Below are positions 30,024-39,088 of a stretch of DNA of 64,000 nt, piece by piece. The stretch comes from Nitrobacter vulgaris. Its GTDB lineage: Bacteria > Pseudomonadota > Alphaproteobacteria > Rhizobiales > Xanthobacteraceae. The notes beneath the pieces are model-generated. The model saw only the letters and a list, made by a program, of their open reading frames with translations, was not told where the DNA came from and searched no databases. The DNA lies in NCBI RefSeq assembly GCF_002028545.1, contig NZ_MWPQ01000040.1, positions 62,001 through 126,000 on the forward strand, written 5' to 3'. Each line of letters starts with the position of its first letter. The first letter of the stretch is position 1. The position numbers and the translations under genes were made by a program.

Positions 30024-30746
30024 TTAGCTGCGATGAGTGCGAAGCAAAGTATCCTTGGCCGCGTTTACCCGGGCCGCCAGATACGTCGACCCCCCCTGAT
30101 CGGGATGCAGTTTCTTCATCAACCCCCGATGTGCACGACGAATGTCGTCCTCTCCCGCCCCCGGCTCCAAGCCAAGGATCTGATAGGCCTCCTCGTTCGT
30201 CATTTTGCCGCCCGGCGACGCGTGGCTCCCCCCCCCTGCCGGATCGCCATGCGCGTTTTGACGCCAGGCGGGAAACCGGCGGTCCAGATAAGTTTCAAGT
30301 AACGCGCAGCTCTCCGCGTCAAAGCCGGTCATCATTGCGAGAAGCTGAGGCAGGTCGAAATCATCCAGTGAGCGGCCGGCGTCGGGTCCGTCAATGATCC
30401 GTCCGCCGAGACGACCGCTATCGTGATCCAGGACCATATCGAGGAACTGCGAGCGAACCTGGGAAGTATGTCCGGTGGTCGTATGCTGCTTTCCTGCGCC
30501 GAAAAGCCTGGCGAAAAAGGACATGCCTGACGATGACCAGCCCAAAAGTCCGACACCGAGAGCCGCCAGCGGCAACGCAAGCGCCAATTCTCCCTTGATG
30601 CCGATGAAAGCTGCCATCGCGAACGCTATGATGCCACCGGCGAGCCTGATAGCTCGCGCCAGTACAGCCGGATTTGCTGCCCGCAACAATTGAAGCAGCA
30701 AATACAGAAAAATGAAGGTGAAGAGGCCTGCTATCAGGGTCGGCAT
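30024..30746 (-). CDS. Membrane protein with C-terminal J domain
   Basis: The 240-residue protein has two or three N-terminal membrane helices (about 2-20, 28-45, 48-68) and a cytosolic middle region (DHDSGRLGGRIIDGPDAGRSLDD). The C-terminal J domain (about 182-238) carries the HPD signature in KKLHPDQGG, which stimulates DnaK. This layout, an anchor followed by a C-terminal J domain, resembles Pam18/TIM14-like and DjlA-like proteins rather than DnaJ itself. ATG at 30746 is chosen; the further frame to 30776 needs a TTG start. Its client is unknown. Confidence 0.88.
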   Translation of the reverse strand: MPTLIAGLFTFIFLYLLLQLLRAANPAVLARAIRLAGGIIAFAMAAFIGIKGELALALPLAALGVGLLGWSSSGMSFFARLFGAGKQHTTTGHTSQVRSQFLDMVLDHDSGRLGGRIIDGPDAGRSLDDFDLPQLLAMMTGFDAESCALLETYLDRRFPAWRQNAHGDPAGGGSHASPGGKMTNEEAYQILGLEPGAGEDDIRRAHRGLMKKLHPDQGGSTYLAARVNAAKDTLLRTHRS

Positions 30747-30831
30747 GGTGGATAAATAGTGGTTCGGCGCAGTCAAAGAAAGCGGTTGTAGGCAGCGGTT
30801 ACAGAGGCATAGAGACGCTACGAAATCCGGG

Positions 30832-31608
30832 CTACGGAGCTAATTTCATCTGTCCCAATAGCCGGGTCGCACTTGTTACCGTCGTCGACAGCCGTTGCAA
30901 GGCTTCCCGGCCGCCTGCTGCATAAGCCGCTGCTGCACGAAGCAGTTCGCGCAACTGGCTCGCCGCACCGGGATCGAAACGACACCAGGCGCCGCCGGTC
31001 AGCCGCGCGATTTCGCGAAAGGCCTGCTCGGCAATCGCATCATGTCCTTCCTGGAACATGAACACAGGGACTTTCAATAATCCCAATTCCCCAGCCTTCG
31101 CACAAAGATCGTCGACCGGTTCTTCCATCGCGTCGCCGACAAATACAACGGCCTTGATACCGGAAGCGACCGCTTCGCTGCGGGCGTGCGAGAGAACTTT
31201 GCCGATCTGGCTGTTGCCGCCGCGGCAATCGATGGTGCTCATCAACCTTGCGAGCTTTGCACTGTCGGATATCCAGCCGCTCGAGCGACATTCGTTGAGC
31301 CCGCGATAGTAGACAAGGCGAATGTCGAGGCTACCGATGCCGACCGCTTCGCGAAACATGTCGGCCTGAAGGGCGCAGGCCATGTCCCACGTCGGCTGCC
31401 GGCTCATGGTAGCGTCGAGCGCGAACATCAGCCTGCCATGGCCGCCTGCCGAATGAGGTGACATCGAGCGCGCCTTGGCGACGAATGCGGCGATATCGGA
31501 CGACGACGAGGATTTTACGTCAGGCAGCGGAGCGCTTCTGTCGGATAGCTGGCTCCGGCAGGTCGACGGGTTCGGGGGGTGTTTCAGCGACTCCGGATCG
31601 TAGGACAT
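30832..31608 (-). CDS. von Willebrand factor A domain protein
   Basis: The 258-residue protein is cytosolic by appearance (no signal peptide). The VWA fold is suggested by GRLMFALDATMSRQPTWDMA (a MIDAS-like D-A-T-M-S, with M where the usual motif has G), NSQIGKVLSHARSE and IKAVVFVGDAMEEPVDDL. The metal site therefore departs from DxSxS. The N-terminal 50 residues are Pro/Ser-rich. It is 85 bases upstream of the J-domain gene in the same direction, so the two may be cotranscribed. Its function is unknown. Confidence 0.8.
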   Translation of the reverse strand: MSYDPESLKHPPNPSTCRSQLSDRSAPLPDVKSSSSSDIAAFVAKARSMSPHSAGGHGRLMFALDATMSRQPTWDMACALQADMFREAVGIGSLDIRLVYYRGLNECRSSGWISDSAKLARLMSTIDCRGGNSQIGKVLSHARSEAVASGIKAVVFVGDAMEEPVDDLCAKAGELGLLKVPVFMFQEGHDAIAEQAFREIARLTGGAWCRFDPGAASQLRELLRAAAAYAAGGREALQRLSTTVTSATRLLGQMKLAP

Positions 31609-31986
31609 AGAGACTCGCAAGGATTAAAGGCACTATGTGGCGCAAACCGCTGACAATTCAAGCGGTGCGCATCTGCTGGAGAGCCGGCTGCCCGATCAAA
31701 CCAAGCCCACGTCCGGTTCTTTCTCCGCCGGTCAACCGTGAGTGGGAATCGAGCAGTTCAGCTACCAGAACTCTTCCGGCTTTTGTCGAGGATTTATGTC
31801 ATATGGACATGACATGTAAGGCAAAAGCCGTGCCGCCAATCGCGGATTATACCTTGCATCGCTCACCGTCGCCGCCAAATCGCTCGAAATCCGGCTGCGT
31901 CTGAATGGCGATGCAGGATCGAGCCTGATAAGGTTCGCTTTTCGCCGCAGCTCAAGCCGCGCCCTAAGATCTATCACCGAACAGCA
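31609..31986. other. Divergent intergenic region VWA/panC
   Basis: 378 bases without a convincing gene. Open frames here lack conserved-looking content. Promoters for both flanking genes are expected, but none could be assigned. Confidence 0.35.
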
Positions 31987-32838
31987 ATGCCAACCGCTCC
32001 TATCGTTGTCCGTACGCTTCCCTCGCTGCGCCGCGCCCTGGAGCGCCTGCGGGCTCGGCGAGCAACCATTGCCTTAGTGCCGACCATGGGCGCCCTTCAC
32101 GAAGGACATCTGGCGCTGGTGCGTCAGGCAAAGCGGCGCGCGTCAAAGGTTGTCGTTTCAATTTTCGTAAACCCGACCCAGTTCGCGCCGCATGAAGATT
32201 TTGGATCGTACCCGCGAACTTGGAAGGCCGACATGGCCAAACTCGCCGAGGCAAAGGTCGACCTGGTATGGCATCCGGACGTCAGCGCCATGTACCCGCA
32301 AGGCTTCGCGACCCGGATATCGACTGAAGGACCAGCCATGGCGGGTCTTGAAGATCGTTTCCGACCGCATTTTTTCGGTGGCGTCACCACTGTCGTCGGC
32401 AAGCTGTTCATTCAATGCCGGCCGGATCTCGCCCTGTTTGGTCAGAAGGACTATCAGCAACTCAAGGTCGTGGCGCGAATGGCGGCTGATCTCAATCTTG
32501 GCGTGAAAATCATTGGAGTTCCGATCGTGCGCGAACGAGACGGGCTCGCGATGTCGTCACGTAACGTCTACCTGTCGATCGAGCAGCGCGCTGTCGCACC
32601 GACGCTCTATAGCGTCATGAAGGATGCGGCGGAGCGGTTACGAAAGGGCAATCATCTCGAAGCCGTCTTGGCCGATGGGGCAAGAACGATCGAGGACGCG
32701 GGCTTCTCGCTCGATTATTTCGAAGCCCGCCACGCCGAAACGCTGTCACCGGTTCGTTCGATAAAGGATGGTCCGGTCAGGTTCCTGGTCGCGGCGAAAA
32801 TCGGGGCCACCCGTTTGATCGACAACATCGGCGTTTAG
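31987..32838 (+). CDS. panC: Pantothenate synthetase
   Basis: PanC joins pantoate and beta-alanine with ATP in coenzyme A synthesis. The 283-residue protein shows [15 protein letters not shown] with the HxGH nucleotide motif (near 38-41), [25 protein letters not shown] and the KMSKS-like MSSRNVYLS. Length is normal. panB and panD are not in the window; the gene appears to stand alone, with DUF1489 convergent to it. Confidence 0.97.
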   Translation: MPTAPIVVRTLPSLRRALERLRARRATIALVPTMGALHEGHLALVRQAKRRASKVVVSIFVNPTQFAPHEDFGSYPRTWKADMAKLAEAKVDLVWHPDVSAMYPQGFATRISTEGPAMAGLEDRFRPHFFGGVTTVVGKLFIQCRPDLALFGQKDYQQLKVVARMAADLNLGVKIIGVPIVRERDGLAMSSRNVYLSIEQRAVAPTLYSVMKDAAERLRKGNHLEAVLADGARTIEDAGFSLDYFEARHAETLSPVRSIKDGPVRFLVAAKIGATRLIDNIGV

Positions 32839-32860
32839 TTCCCCGCCCGCTTGTTCCAGC

Positions 32861-33298
32861 TTACAGCAGCCCCAGATCGCGCAATTCGCGGCGCAGGGGC
32901 TCGGGCATCGCCGCGACGCTCGCGGCGTTGCTGCCGAGGTCGGGAGGGGCATCCGCAACGGATAGATAACGCCACCCCTGAAACGGGCGCATCGGGCGCG
33001 GCCTGACGGCAACTACCTTCGGCTGCATGACCAAACGACATCGACCGACGCCGTCCCCGTCGCGGAACGGCTCGATGCCGATCAGCTTCTCCCGGGCCGC
33101 GATTTCACCTTTGATGACCCAATAAAGCGAGCCGCCCGCGAGCAATTCCTCGCCGCGTTTCGGTGTCATCCGGGTAATGTGGACATGATGGCGCGGCAAC
33201 CCTTTCCGGGTCGCCTGCTTCATGCGCTCCGCTATCCAGCCCTTGAGCTCGTTTACGGATTCGCAGCCTACGGCGAGTTTGACCAGGTTGAGGTGCAT
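32861..33298 (-). CDS. DUF1489 family protein
   Basis: The 145-residue protein starts MHLNLVKLAVGCESVNELKGW and has HHVHITRMTPKRGEELL, GSLYWVIKG and FQGWRYLSVADAPPDL, the pattern I associate with the alphaproteobacterial DUF1489 family. No membrane segment or known catalytic motif is seen. Its function is unknown. It is convergent with panC, 22 bases apart, and follows the next minus-strand gene after 26 bases. Confidence 0.85.
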   Translation of the reverse strand: MHLNLVKLAVGCESVNELKGWIAERMKQATRKGLPRHHVHITRMTPKRGEELLAGGSLYWVIKGEIAAREKLIGIEPFRDGDGVGRCRLVMQPKVVAVRPRPMRPFQGWRYLSVADAPPDLGSNAASVAAMPEPLRRELRDLGLL

Positions 33299-33324
33299 GT
33301 CAGCGATAGTTGTTGAACGGAGCT

Positions 33325-34275
33325 TTAGTTCTGCGCCGATGGTGCTGCAGGAGGCGTAAGGCTGACGGGCGGTGCCGCGTGCGGCTTCGGTGCGGGTGGC
33401 TTCTTCGCGGCCGGATGCGGTTGACGCGGCTTCGGAGTTGCCTGCGCGGCCGCCGAAGACGAAGCTGGCGGGGCCGCCGCCGTACCCGTCGCCGGCTCGG
33501 GTGTCATGATGTTGATCGGTGGAATAGACGCGGCGGTCGGATAGTCGATGGTCGTCGGTTTGCCAGTCGGCTCCGATGCGAGCGTCGGCGTCGCCGGCGG
33601 ATCGGGTTCGGCCGCCTGCGTCGCTGCCGCTGGCGCGTTCCAGGACGATGCGTGACGCATCACCATTTTTTCGTAGAGCTGCTCCTCCATGTTCGCTGCA
33701 ATTCGACTGTGATCAGTCAGCGATTGGAAAGCCGGACATTCTGACGGCTGGCAATGATCGCGCGCAACCAACACATGGGCGACCAGACCATAACGGTCGC
33801 GTTCGATCGCTCGCCGCAGTGCCTCTAACTCCGGCGACATGGCGCTATTGGCGGCAGCGACGTCGCCGAACGACCTTAGTCGGCTGATTTCCGAAGCAAC
33901 ATAGGAAACGGCGGCTGCCGCCGTATCGGGCATCCCGAACAGCGCCTTCTCGCAAGCGCTCTCAATTAGTTCGCCAGCCAGCCCGTCGATGCAGAACAGC
34001 GCAGGCATCGCAACGTTCATTGGTGCGCCCCGGTTCTTCGGATCCAAAATCCGGCCGCCGTCTGACTCGAAGCCTCGGAGCGTAATAGCCGCCGTAACTC
34101 CGATCGCGAGTAATGTGATGATGGCCAAAACGCCGTTGGCAACCGACTTCTCGGCACGAATGAGCGTCAGGAATAAAATGAACGCGAAGAAAACCGCCCC
34201 AGCAAGCGTCAGCCACATAGGGAATGCCGGCGAACGCCAGAATTGATCGAGTGATGTCACCCAAGCCCAGTTCAT
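33325..34275 (-). CDS. Membrane-anchored protein of unknown function, Pro/Ala-rich tail
   Basis: The 316-residue protein has two N-terminal helices (about 18-40 and 47-68) and then a soluble region with cysteines (LFCIDGLAG, SACEKALFG, DHCQPSECPAF). The last 100 residues are very rich in Pro, Ala and Thr and end in a basic proline tail. The soluble part would face the periplasm or the cytoplasm depending on topology, which I cannot fix. I do not recognise a family with confidence; it looks lineage-specific. The tail suggests a disordered, perhaps cell-wall-spanning, segment. Confidence 0.7.
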   Translation of the reverse strand: MNWAWVTSLDQFWRSPAFPMWLTLAGAVFFAFILFLTLIRAEKSVANGVLAIITLLAIGVTAAITLRGFESDGGRILDPKNRGAPMNVAMPALFCIDGLAGELIESACEKALFGMPDTAAAAVSYVASEISRLRSFGDVAAANSAMSPELEALRRAIERDRYGLVAHVLVARDHCQPSECPAFQSLTDHSRIAANMEEQLYEKMVMRHASSWNAPAAATQAAEPDPPATPTLASEPTGKPTTIDYPTAASIPPINIMTPEPATGTAAAPPASSSAAAQATPKPRQPHPAAKKPPAPKPHAAPPVSLTPPAAPSAQN

Positions 34276-34432
34276 GCTCGATGCCCCTCATGCCGAACCG
34301 TGAGCCAGCATAAACAATCGGCGAATGCCAATGAAGCCCGGCTATTCAATGATCCGGGAATACGGCAAAATCAGTCCAAACCAGTGCGTTACGGAGAGTT
34401 CTGGGCAAAATAGCTCGATCGTGCCGCTGATC

Positions 34433-34636
34433 CTAGCAGGCGGCGAGCTGGCTTTCCTTTGCGACGCGTTCGAAAGCCTCGGCCGAATTCTTGATCCGAT
34501 ACTGAAAGTCGTCGCCATCAGTGGGAAGCTGCCGGATCACCTCGTAAGTGCCGCTCGCAGCGGGGCGCGCCACGTTGCTCGCGGTGAAAAGGACCGTTTC
34601 TCCAACGATAAATTTATGCTTCAACGCCTTCTCCAT
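34433..34636 (-). CDS. Small conserved-type hypothetical protein
   Basis: The 67-residue protein (MEKALKHKFIVGETVLFTAS...) looks like a small beta-rich domain: FIVGETVLFTAS, GTYEVIRQLP, FQYRIKNSAEAFERVAKESQL. The YEVIRQLP...YRIK.....ERVAKESQL pattern occurs in short alphaproteobacterial proteins of unknown function. ATG at 34636 follows a GGGG ribosome site; the frame to 34645 needs a TTG start. It stands alone between minus-strand neighbours. Confidence 0.7.
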   Translation of the reverse strand: MEKALKHKFIVGETVLFTASNVARPAASGTYEVIRQLPTDGDDFQYRIKNSAEAFERVAKESQLAAC

Positions 34637-34889
34637 CGACCCCAATACCGGTTTTCGCGCTACAGCGCGTGCGGCCGGTCAGGCTTTTAGGCTGCTATAA
34701 CATGCCGCCGAGGCGTTTGGCGAGTCATAACGATACCATGAAATTGCCAATTTCGCAGGTTTTCCAGTAACGTAATCGCATTGCGGTTGTTGTCGGAGGG
34801 AGTCCGCGAGTCAGGGTTGTAGACGTTGTCTGCAGCACGGTAACCGTTGGCTGGCTGACGGTGGCGCCTAACGGCAAGCGGACGTCAGC
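34637..34889. other. Intergenic region
   Basis: 253 bases with no gene seen. A CGCGCT...AGCGCG palindrome at about 34656-34670 could form a small hairpin. Nothing else is recognised. Confidence 0.3.
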
Positions 34890-35546
34890 TCAATCGATTT
34901 CGAATTTCTCGATCACCAAGGTTTCCGCGAGACCCTCCTCGGTCCACTGGCGAAAGGCGGGCAGCGCCATCATCGCATCCATGTACTCCTGCACCGGGGA
35001 CGTCATTTCGATCGCGTAGGTCCGGAAACGATGGATCACCGGCGCATACATTGCATCCGCTGCGGTGAAGGATCCGAACAGGAACGGCCCCTCTCCCGCG
35101 GATCGTCGACGGCAATCGGTCCACAGTTCCTGGATGCGAGCGATGTCGGCACGCGCATTGTTGGAAAGCGCCTTAGCGCCGATCCGGCGATGCAGGTTCA
35201 TCCCGCATTCGCTGCGTAGCGCCGAAAAACCGGAATGCATTTCCGCCGAGATCGACCGTGCGCGTGCGCGGCGTGCGGGGTTTGCCGGCCACAAACCTGC
35301 CTTCGGAAACCGTTCGGCGGCATACTCGATGATCGCGAGCGAATCCCAAACGGTCACGTCGCCATCGATCAGCGCCGGGACTTTGCCGGCGGGCGTTATA
35401 TCGAGGATGCGCTGTTTGTCTGCCGGGCCTGCATAGAGGGGAATGAGCCTTTCTTCGAAGGCGATGCCGCCGACCCTGAGCGCCAGCCAGGGCCGCATCG
35501 ACCACGACGAATAATTCTTATTTCCGATCACGAGCGTCATCGTCAT
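34890..35546 (-). CDS. Glutathione S-transferase family protein
   Basis: The 218-residue protein has a thioredoxin-like N-domain with NKNYSSWSMRPWLALRVGGI (the serine near residue 11-14 is the likely glutathione contact) and the cis-proline segment GKVPALIDGDVTVWDSLAIIEY. An all-helical C-domain follows, with FLFGSFTAADAMYAPV. The pattern is like YfcF/zeta-type bacterial enzymes; the substrate is unknown. ATG at 35546 has AGGAG 8 bases upstream; a GTG at 35555 also exists. It probably stands apart from its neighbours. Confidence 0.88.
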   Translation of the reverse strand: MTMTLVIGNKNYSSWSMRPWLALRVGGIAFEERLIPLYAGPADKQRILDITPAGKVPALIDGDVTVWDSLAIIEYAAERFPKAGLWPANPARRARARSISAEMHSGFSALRSECGMNLHRRIGAKALSNNARADIARIQELWTDCRRRSAGEGPFLFGSFTAADAMYAPVIHRFRTYAIEMTSPVQEYMDAMMALPAFRQWTEEGLAETLVIEKFEID

Positions 35547-35606
35547 GAATTTCACTCCTGCACCGCAAGCTGCGCGCCGGCGACCGCCGCCACAGGCTGC
35601 CCTTCG

Positions 35607-36383
35607 TTAGCTGCCTGAGAAATCGCGCGGCGTGAAGCTGAGATCGAGGACCTTCCATTGGTCGTATTTATCTGGCGGCAGCATCGCGTAAGGCTGACAC
35701 GCCATCAGTGCTTTAATCGCGCTCTTCATCAAGGCTGGCCCCTTCGCCGACGCACTGGCTTCGATCAAGGCAGGCGGCGCGGCGATTGTCCCATCGATGG
35801 CGAACGGCACACGCAGCACGATGCGGATATTGTCGCTGGGCGAGAGGGACGCGGGCATCTTCGAACAGGTCTTGAGGTGACGCCGGAATTGCGCGGTGTC
35901 CATCGCCGAAATATCCGCCTTGATGGCTTCCGCGGCGCCGCTATCGTCGTCAATACGACCCGGCGGTAGGCCAAGCAGAACCCCATACCTCACGCTGATA
36001 TCTGGTTCGGGCGCATTGTAAGACGGCGGCGCGGCATCCGGCTGCGGCGAAGGCTCAAGCGCCGCCTGTTGCGAAGCGGGTGGCATGGAAGCGCTTGAAG
36101 GCGGAACCGGTGACGATTGCGCCGAATCCTTGGCAGCCTCCGTATCTATCTGCGGCTTATTGTCTAGGCTATCCAACCTATCAGGCGGGAGGGTTTGCGA
36201 CGGTTTCGGAATATCCTCCTTTGCGGGAAAACGAATCTCCTTCGACGAAACGATATCGACCGTAATCAGCTGCTGCGGGACATTGTCGAATGGGCGCGCC
36301 TCGGCCAAAAGGAAGCTGGCTGCCAAAGCCAAGTGAGCGGCAATCGACGCAACGGCGGAGCCTATGAACACCTGCGATTCCAT
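35607..36383 (-). CDS. TolA/TonB-like periplasm-spanning protein
   Basis: The 258-residue protein (MESQVFIGSAVAS...) has one N-terminal membrane helix (about 5-25), a Pro/Ser/Ala-rich spacer (about 50-140) and a C-terminal globular domain. That domain includes FRRHLKTCSKMP, IRIVLRVPFAIDGTI and LMACQPYAMLPPDKYDQWKVLDLSFTP. The last pattern is that of alphaproteobacterial TolA/TonB-like C-domains. No exbB/exbD or tolQR is adjacent. The start at 36383 is placed at the helix; the in-frame extension of 82 residues crosses the promoter of the divergent gene and is rejected. Confidence 0.8.
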   Translation of the reverse strand: MESQVFIGSAVASIAAHLALAASFLLAEARPFDNVPQQLITVDIVSSKEIRFPAKEDIPKPSQTLPPDRLDSLDNKPQIDTEAAKDSAQSSPVPPSSASMPPASQQAALEPSPQPDAAPPSYNAPEPDISVRYGVLLGLPPGRIDDDSGAAEAIKADISAMDTAQFRRHLKTCSKMPASLSPSDNIRIVLRVPFAIDGTIAAPPALIEASASAKGPALMKSAIKALMACQPYAMLPPDKYDQWKVLDLSFTPRDFSGS

Positions 36384-36519
36384 CGTTCCGCCAGCCACGC
36401 TACCCGGACCGCCATCATAACAACCGATCTCGGTTCCGTGTGTAGCGATTTTTGAGTTGAGACCCCTACTGGACGACCGCTCTTGCAGAGCGTCCGTCAT
36501 TGCGACATGGCATTGATCC

Positions 36520-36789
36520 ATGACTACGCAAGATTCGCATTCGACGCTCTCCCTCGAAGAAGACATTCTGATGGTTCTGACGCGCGACGTCACCAGAACG
36601 CTGAGCGCGCCGGAGCTTGCACAAGCCATCGCCGCTGAATCCGACTGGCGCAGTCTGCTGATGCCGATCCGGCGCGCGGCTGTGGCGCTGGCTCAATCCG
36701 GACGCCTCGTGATCTACCGCAAAGGTAAGCCGGTCGATCCCCTCGACTTTGGCGGCGTGTACAGGGTGGGCTTGCCGCGCCAGGACTGA
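36520..36789 (+). CDS. DUF3253 family winged-helix-like protein
   Basis: The 89-residue protein has the DUF3253 pattern: ILMVLTRDVTRTLSAPELAQAI, then W..LLMPIRRAAVALAQSGRLVIYRKGKPVDP and a final GVYRVGLP. The fold is predicted as a winged helix, but a DNA target is not known. The gene is short and isolated, divergent from the TolA-like gene and convergent with ydcF. Confidence 0.85.
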   Translation: MTTQDSHSTLSLEEDILMVLTRDVTRTLSAPELAQAIAAESDWRSLLMPIRRAAVALAQSGRLVIYRKGKPVDPLDFGGVYRVGLPRQD

Positions 36790-36797
36790 GCGGCTCT

Positions 36798-37601
36798 CTA
36801 TTGTCGCCGCGGTCCCGGAAATAACGCGTCACTGCGTCCCGCCAGCCAATAGGCAACCAGACCAACCCATTCGTGGACGGCGGTATCCGCGCACGCGAGA
36901 CCCGCGCTGAGCCTGTCGAATGGCATCGAGGCATCGATCCAGCCCCGCGTGCGCCAGTCAACGGGATAGGGTTCGACGTCGAAGCCCGCCTTGCGGAATA
37001 CGCCGACAGATCGCGGCATGTGATACGCCGACGTTACCAATAACCAGCGTTCGCCGGGTTTTGGTGAAACAAGCTTGCGGGTGAACCGCGCGTTCTCATC
37101 AGTCGTGCGGGAGCTGCTTTCCAGCACGATACGCTCGGGTGATATTCCGAATGTCTCCAGCAGCTGCCTGGCGATCGGCGCCTCGGCAACGGAGTCCGCG
37201 ATCAGATTCCCAGTTCCGCTACTGTAAACGATACGTGCCTTGGCAAATCGCCGCGCTAGTTCGAGCGCTGCGATCACCCGCTCCGCTGAACCATTGGTTT
37301 CGACGGCACCGCGGGCCGCCGATATTTCGGCATCGATGGCGCCACCGAGGACGATGATGCCGTCCGGATCGCGTCCGTCGTACTGCCATGCCGGAAAACG
37401 ATCCGACAATGTTAGCAGCAGGACATTCCCGGCCGGCGAATATCCGAACACCAGCAGCGAAACGATACCAACCGTCAGCAGGCCGGTACCCGCGCGCCGC
37501 CACCTCATGAGCAGCAGACAAAGACCAACGCCACTGACGATCGCAATCGCGTTCGAGGGCAGCGTGATAAATCCGATGATTTTGGAGAGCAGGAAGAACA
37601 T
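36798..37601 (-). CDS. YdcF family protein (DUF218)
   Basis: The 267-residue protein has two N-terminal membrane helices (about 3-25 and 32-55) and a DUF218 domain: DGIIVLGGAIDAEISAARG, ARIVYSSGTGNLIADSVAEAPIARQLLETFGI, ESSSRTTDENARF and LLVTSAYHMPRSVGVFRKAGFDVEPYPVDW. Related proteins (SanA, ElyC) affect envelope integrity or undecaprenyl-phosphate use; the exact reaction is unsettled. ATG at 37601 places the first helix at the start; the longer frame to 37661 is less likely. Confidence 0.88.
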   Translation of the reverse strand: MFFLLSKIIGFITLPSNAIAIVSGVGLCLLLMRWRRAGTGLLTVGIVSLLVFGYSPAGNVLLLTLSDRFPAWQYDGRDPDGIIVLGGAIDAEISAARGAVETNGSAERVIAALELARRFAKARIVYSSGTGNLIADSVAEAPIARQLLETFGISPERIVLESSSRTTDENARFTRKLVSPKPGERWLLVTSAYHMPRSVGVFRKAGFDVEPYPVDWRTRGWIDASMPFDRLSAGLACADTAVHEWVGLVAYWLAGRSDALFPGPRRQ

Positions 37602-37687
37602 GCAATCAGCCGGTAAGCAGGGGACGTCCTGCATGCGCGAGTGGTAGGCCGAAATCAACAACTACGGTTTATCTCACGTCCTGCGAG

Positions 37688-38506
37688 CTAGTCCCATTTC
37701 GGAGCAAATCCGAAATCGGTCAGCCGTCCTTTGACACTGCCCATCGCCGATATCCGCGTCATCTCGTCATCGGTCAGTGCGAAGTCGAAAATCTCGATGT
37801 TCTCCGACAGCCTTTCTATTCGCGATGTTCGCGGAATCGCCGCCACGTTCTGCTGAACGAGCCAGCGCAGGCAAACCTGCGCCGCGGTCTTGCCGTAGGC
37901 GGCCCCGATCCGCGCCAGCGTTTCATCGTTCTTGATGCGGCCCTTGGCGACGGGACTGTAGGCAACCAGTGCCATGTCGTGGCTCCGGCATGTTTCCAGA
38001 ACCTTGGCCTGATCGAGATACGGATGATACTCGACCTGATTGCAAACCAGAGGCTCCGGACAGAGCGCCGCCGCCTGCTCGATCAGTGCGACGGTGAAGT
38101 TCGACACGCCGATGTGACGCGTCATGCCGAGCCGCCGGACGTTGGCAAGAGCGCTCAAAGTCTCTGACAGCGGAATTCGCGGATTGGGCCAGTGCAACAA
38201 CACCAGATCGATCTGCGCGAGGCGCAGTTGCTTGAGGCTTTCCTTGACGGACCGCTCCAAATCATTTGGCGCGAAGTGCGTAGTCCAGACCTTGGTCGTC
38301 ACAAAAACATCGTTACGATCGACACCGGACGCGCGCAGGCCTTCGCCGACTTCGCGCTCGTTCTCATACATCTGCGCGGTGTCGATATGGCGGTAACCGA
38401 ACCTGAGCGCCTGCTCCACGAGGCGCGCGCAGGTCAGGCCGCGAAGCTCCCATGTGCCCAATCCGATTGCCGGAATGCGCGCACCATTGGCTTCAATGAA
38501 CTGCAT
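37688..38506 (-). CDS. Aldo/keto reductase
   Basis: The 272-residue protein is an NADPH-dependent aldo/keto reductase of the small bacterial type (2,5-diketogluconate reductase-like). It shows the catalytic Asp and Tyr in YRHIDTAQMYENEREVGEGL, Lys in VFVTTKVW and His in DLVLLHWPNP. The GVSNFTVALIEQA, CNQVEYHPYL and cofactor-binding IPRTSRIERLSENI segments are also present. The ATG at 38506 has GGAGGGG upstream. The physiological substrate is unknown, and it has no obvious operon partner. Confidence 0.93.
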   Translation of the reverse strand: MQFIEANGARIPAIGLGTWELRGLTCARLVEQALRFGYRHIDTAQMYENEREVGEGLRASGVDRNDVFVTTKVWTTHFAPNDLERSVKESLKQLRLAQIDLVLLHWPNPRIPLSETLSALANVRRLGMTRHIGVSNFTVALIEQAAALCPEPLVCNQVEYHPYLDQAKVLETCRSHDMALVAYSPVAKGRIKNDETLARIGAAYGKTAAQVCLRWLVQQNVAAIPRTSRIERLSENIEIFDFALTDDEMTRISAMGSVKGRLTDFGFAPKWD

Positions 38507-38597
38507 CGCACCCCTCCGGTCATCGAGCCGAAAGCAAGCTAAACCTTATGCCGTTTGTGACAACGCTGCCAATCAGTCCGATGGTGCCCGAGCGCGT

Positions 38598-38945
38598 TCA
38601 GTCGATATGACCATCGAGAGCGGCGAATACGATTTCGGGCGCATGCGCGACGACTGCAAGAAGTGCGCGTGCGGGTCCGCGCGGCATCCGCTTGCCCTGC
38701 TCCCAGTTCCGGATGGTTTCAACCGGAACGCCCAGTCGCGCCGCGAATTCGACCTGTGTCAAACGCGCCCGTCGACGCAGGCTTCTGACTTCAGGCTCTG
38801 TAGACGGAGATGCGGCTGCCAGCGCAGACCTTGCAACGCCGTTCGGAGCGGCACTCGCGACCGGCATGGACGGCGCAAGCGGAAACTCTTTCCCATCGCG
38901 GATTTCAACGATCCGGCCGTCCGCTTTCAAACGCAAGCGCTGCAT
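38598..38945 (-). CDS. XRE-type helix-turn-helix regulator
   Basis: The 115-residue protein begins MQRLRLKADGRIVEIRDGKEFPL. A low-complexity linker leads to a C-terminal HTH: RRRARLTQVEFAARLGVPVETIRNWEQGKRMPRGPARALLAV. This architecture resembles HigA/NadS-like antitoxins and lone XRE regulators. GGAGG lies 6 bases before the ATG at 38945, which decides the start over ATG at 38951. No toxin-like frame is adjacent. Divergent to it is the first polysaccharide deacetylase gene, a possible target. Confidence 0.85.
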   Translation of the reverse strand: MQRLRLKADGRIVEIRDGKEFPLAPSMPVASAAPNGVARSALAAASPSTEPEVRSLRRRARLTQVEFAARLGVPVETIRNWEQGKRMPRGPARALLAVVAHAPEIVFAALDGHID

Positions 38946-39088
38946 TATCATCCTCCGATTCGCAGGATCGTCGGTGATGTGCGTTAAGTCCGAGTGAACA
39001 GCAGGACCATCGCCCCGGCGATCAGCAAAGGCTATAACGAACGTAGATACACGTGCAGACGATGGCATACGTTGGTCGGAACAGCGCC

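Noticed and set aside
38946-39088. Toxin gene paired with the XRE regulator
   Set aside because: The gap is too short and no RelE/HigB-like frame is present on either side.
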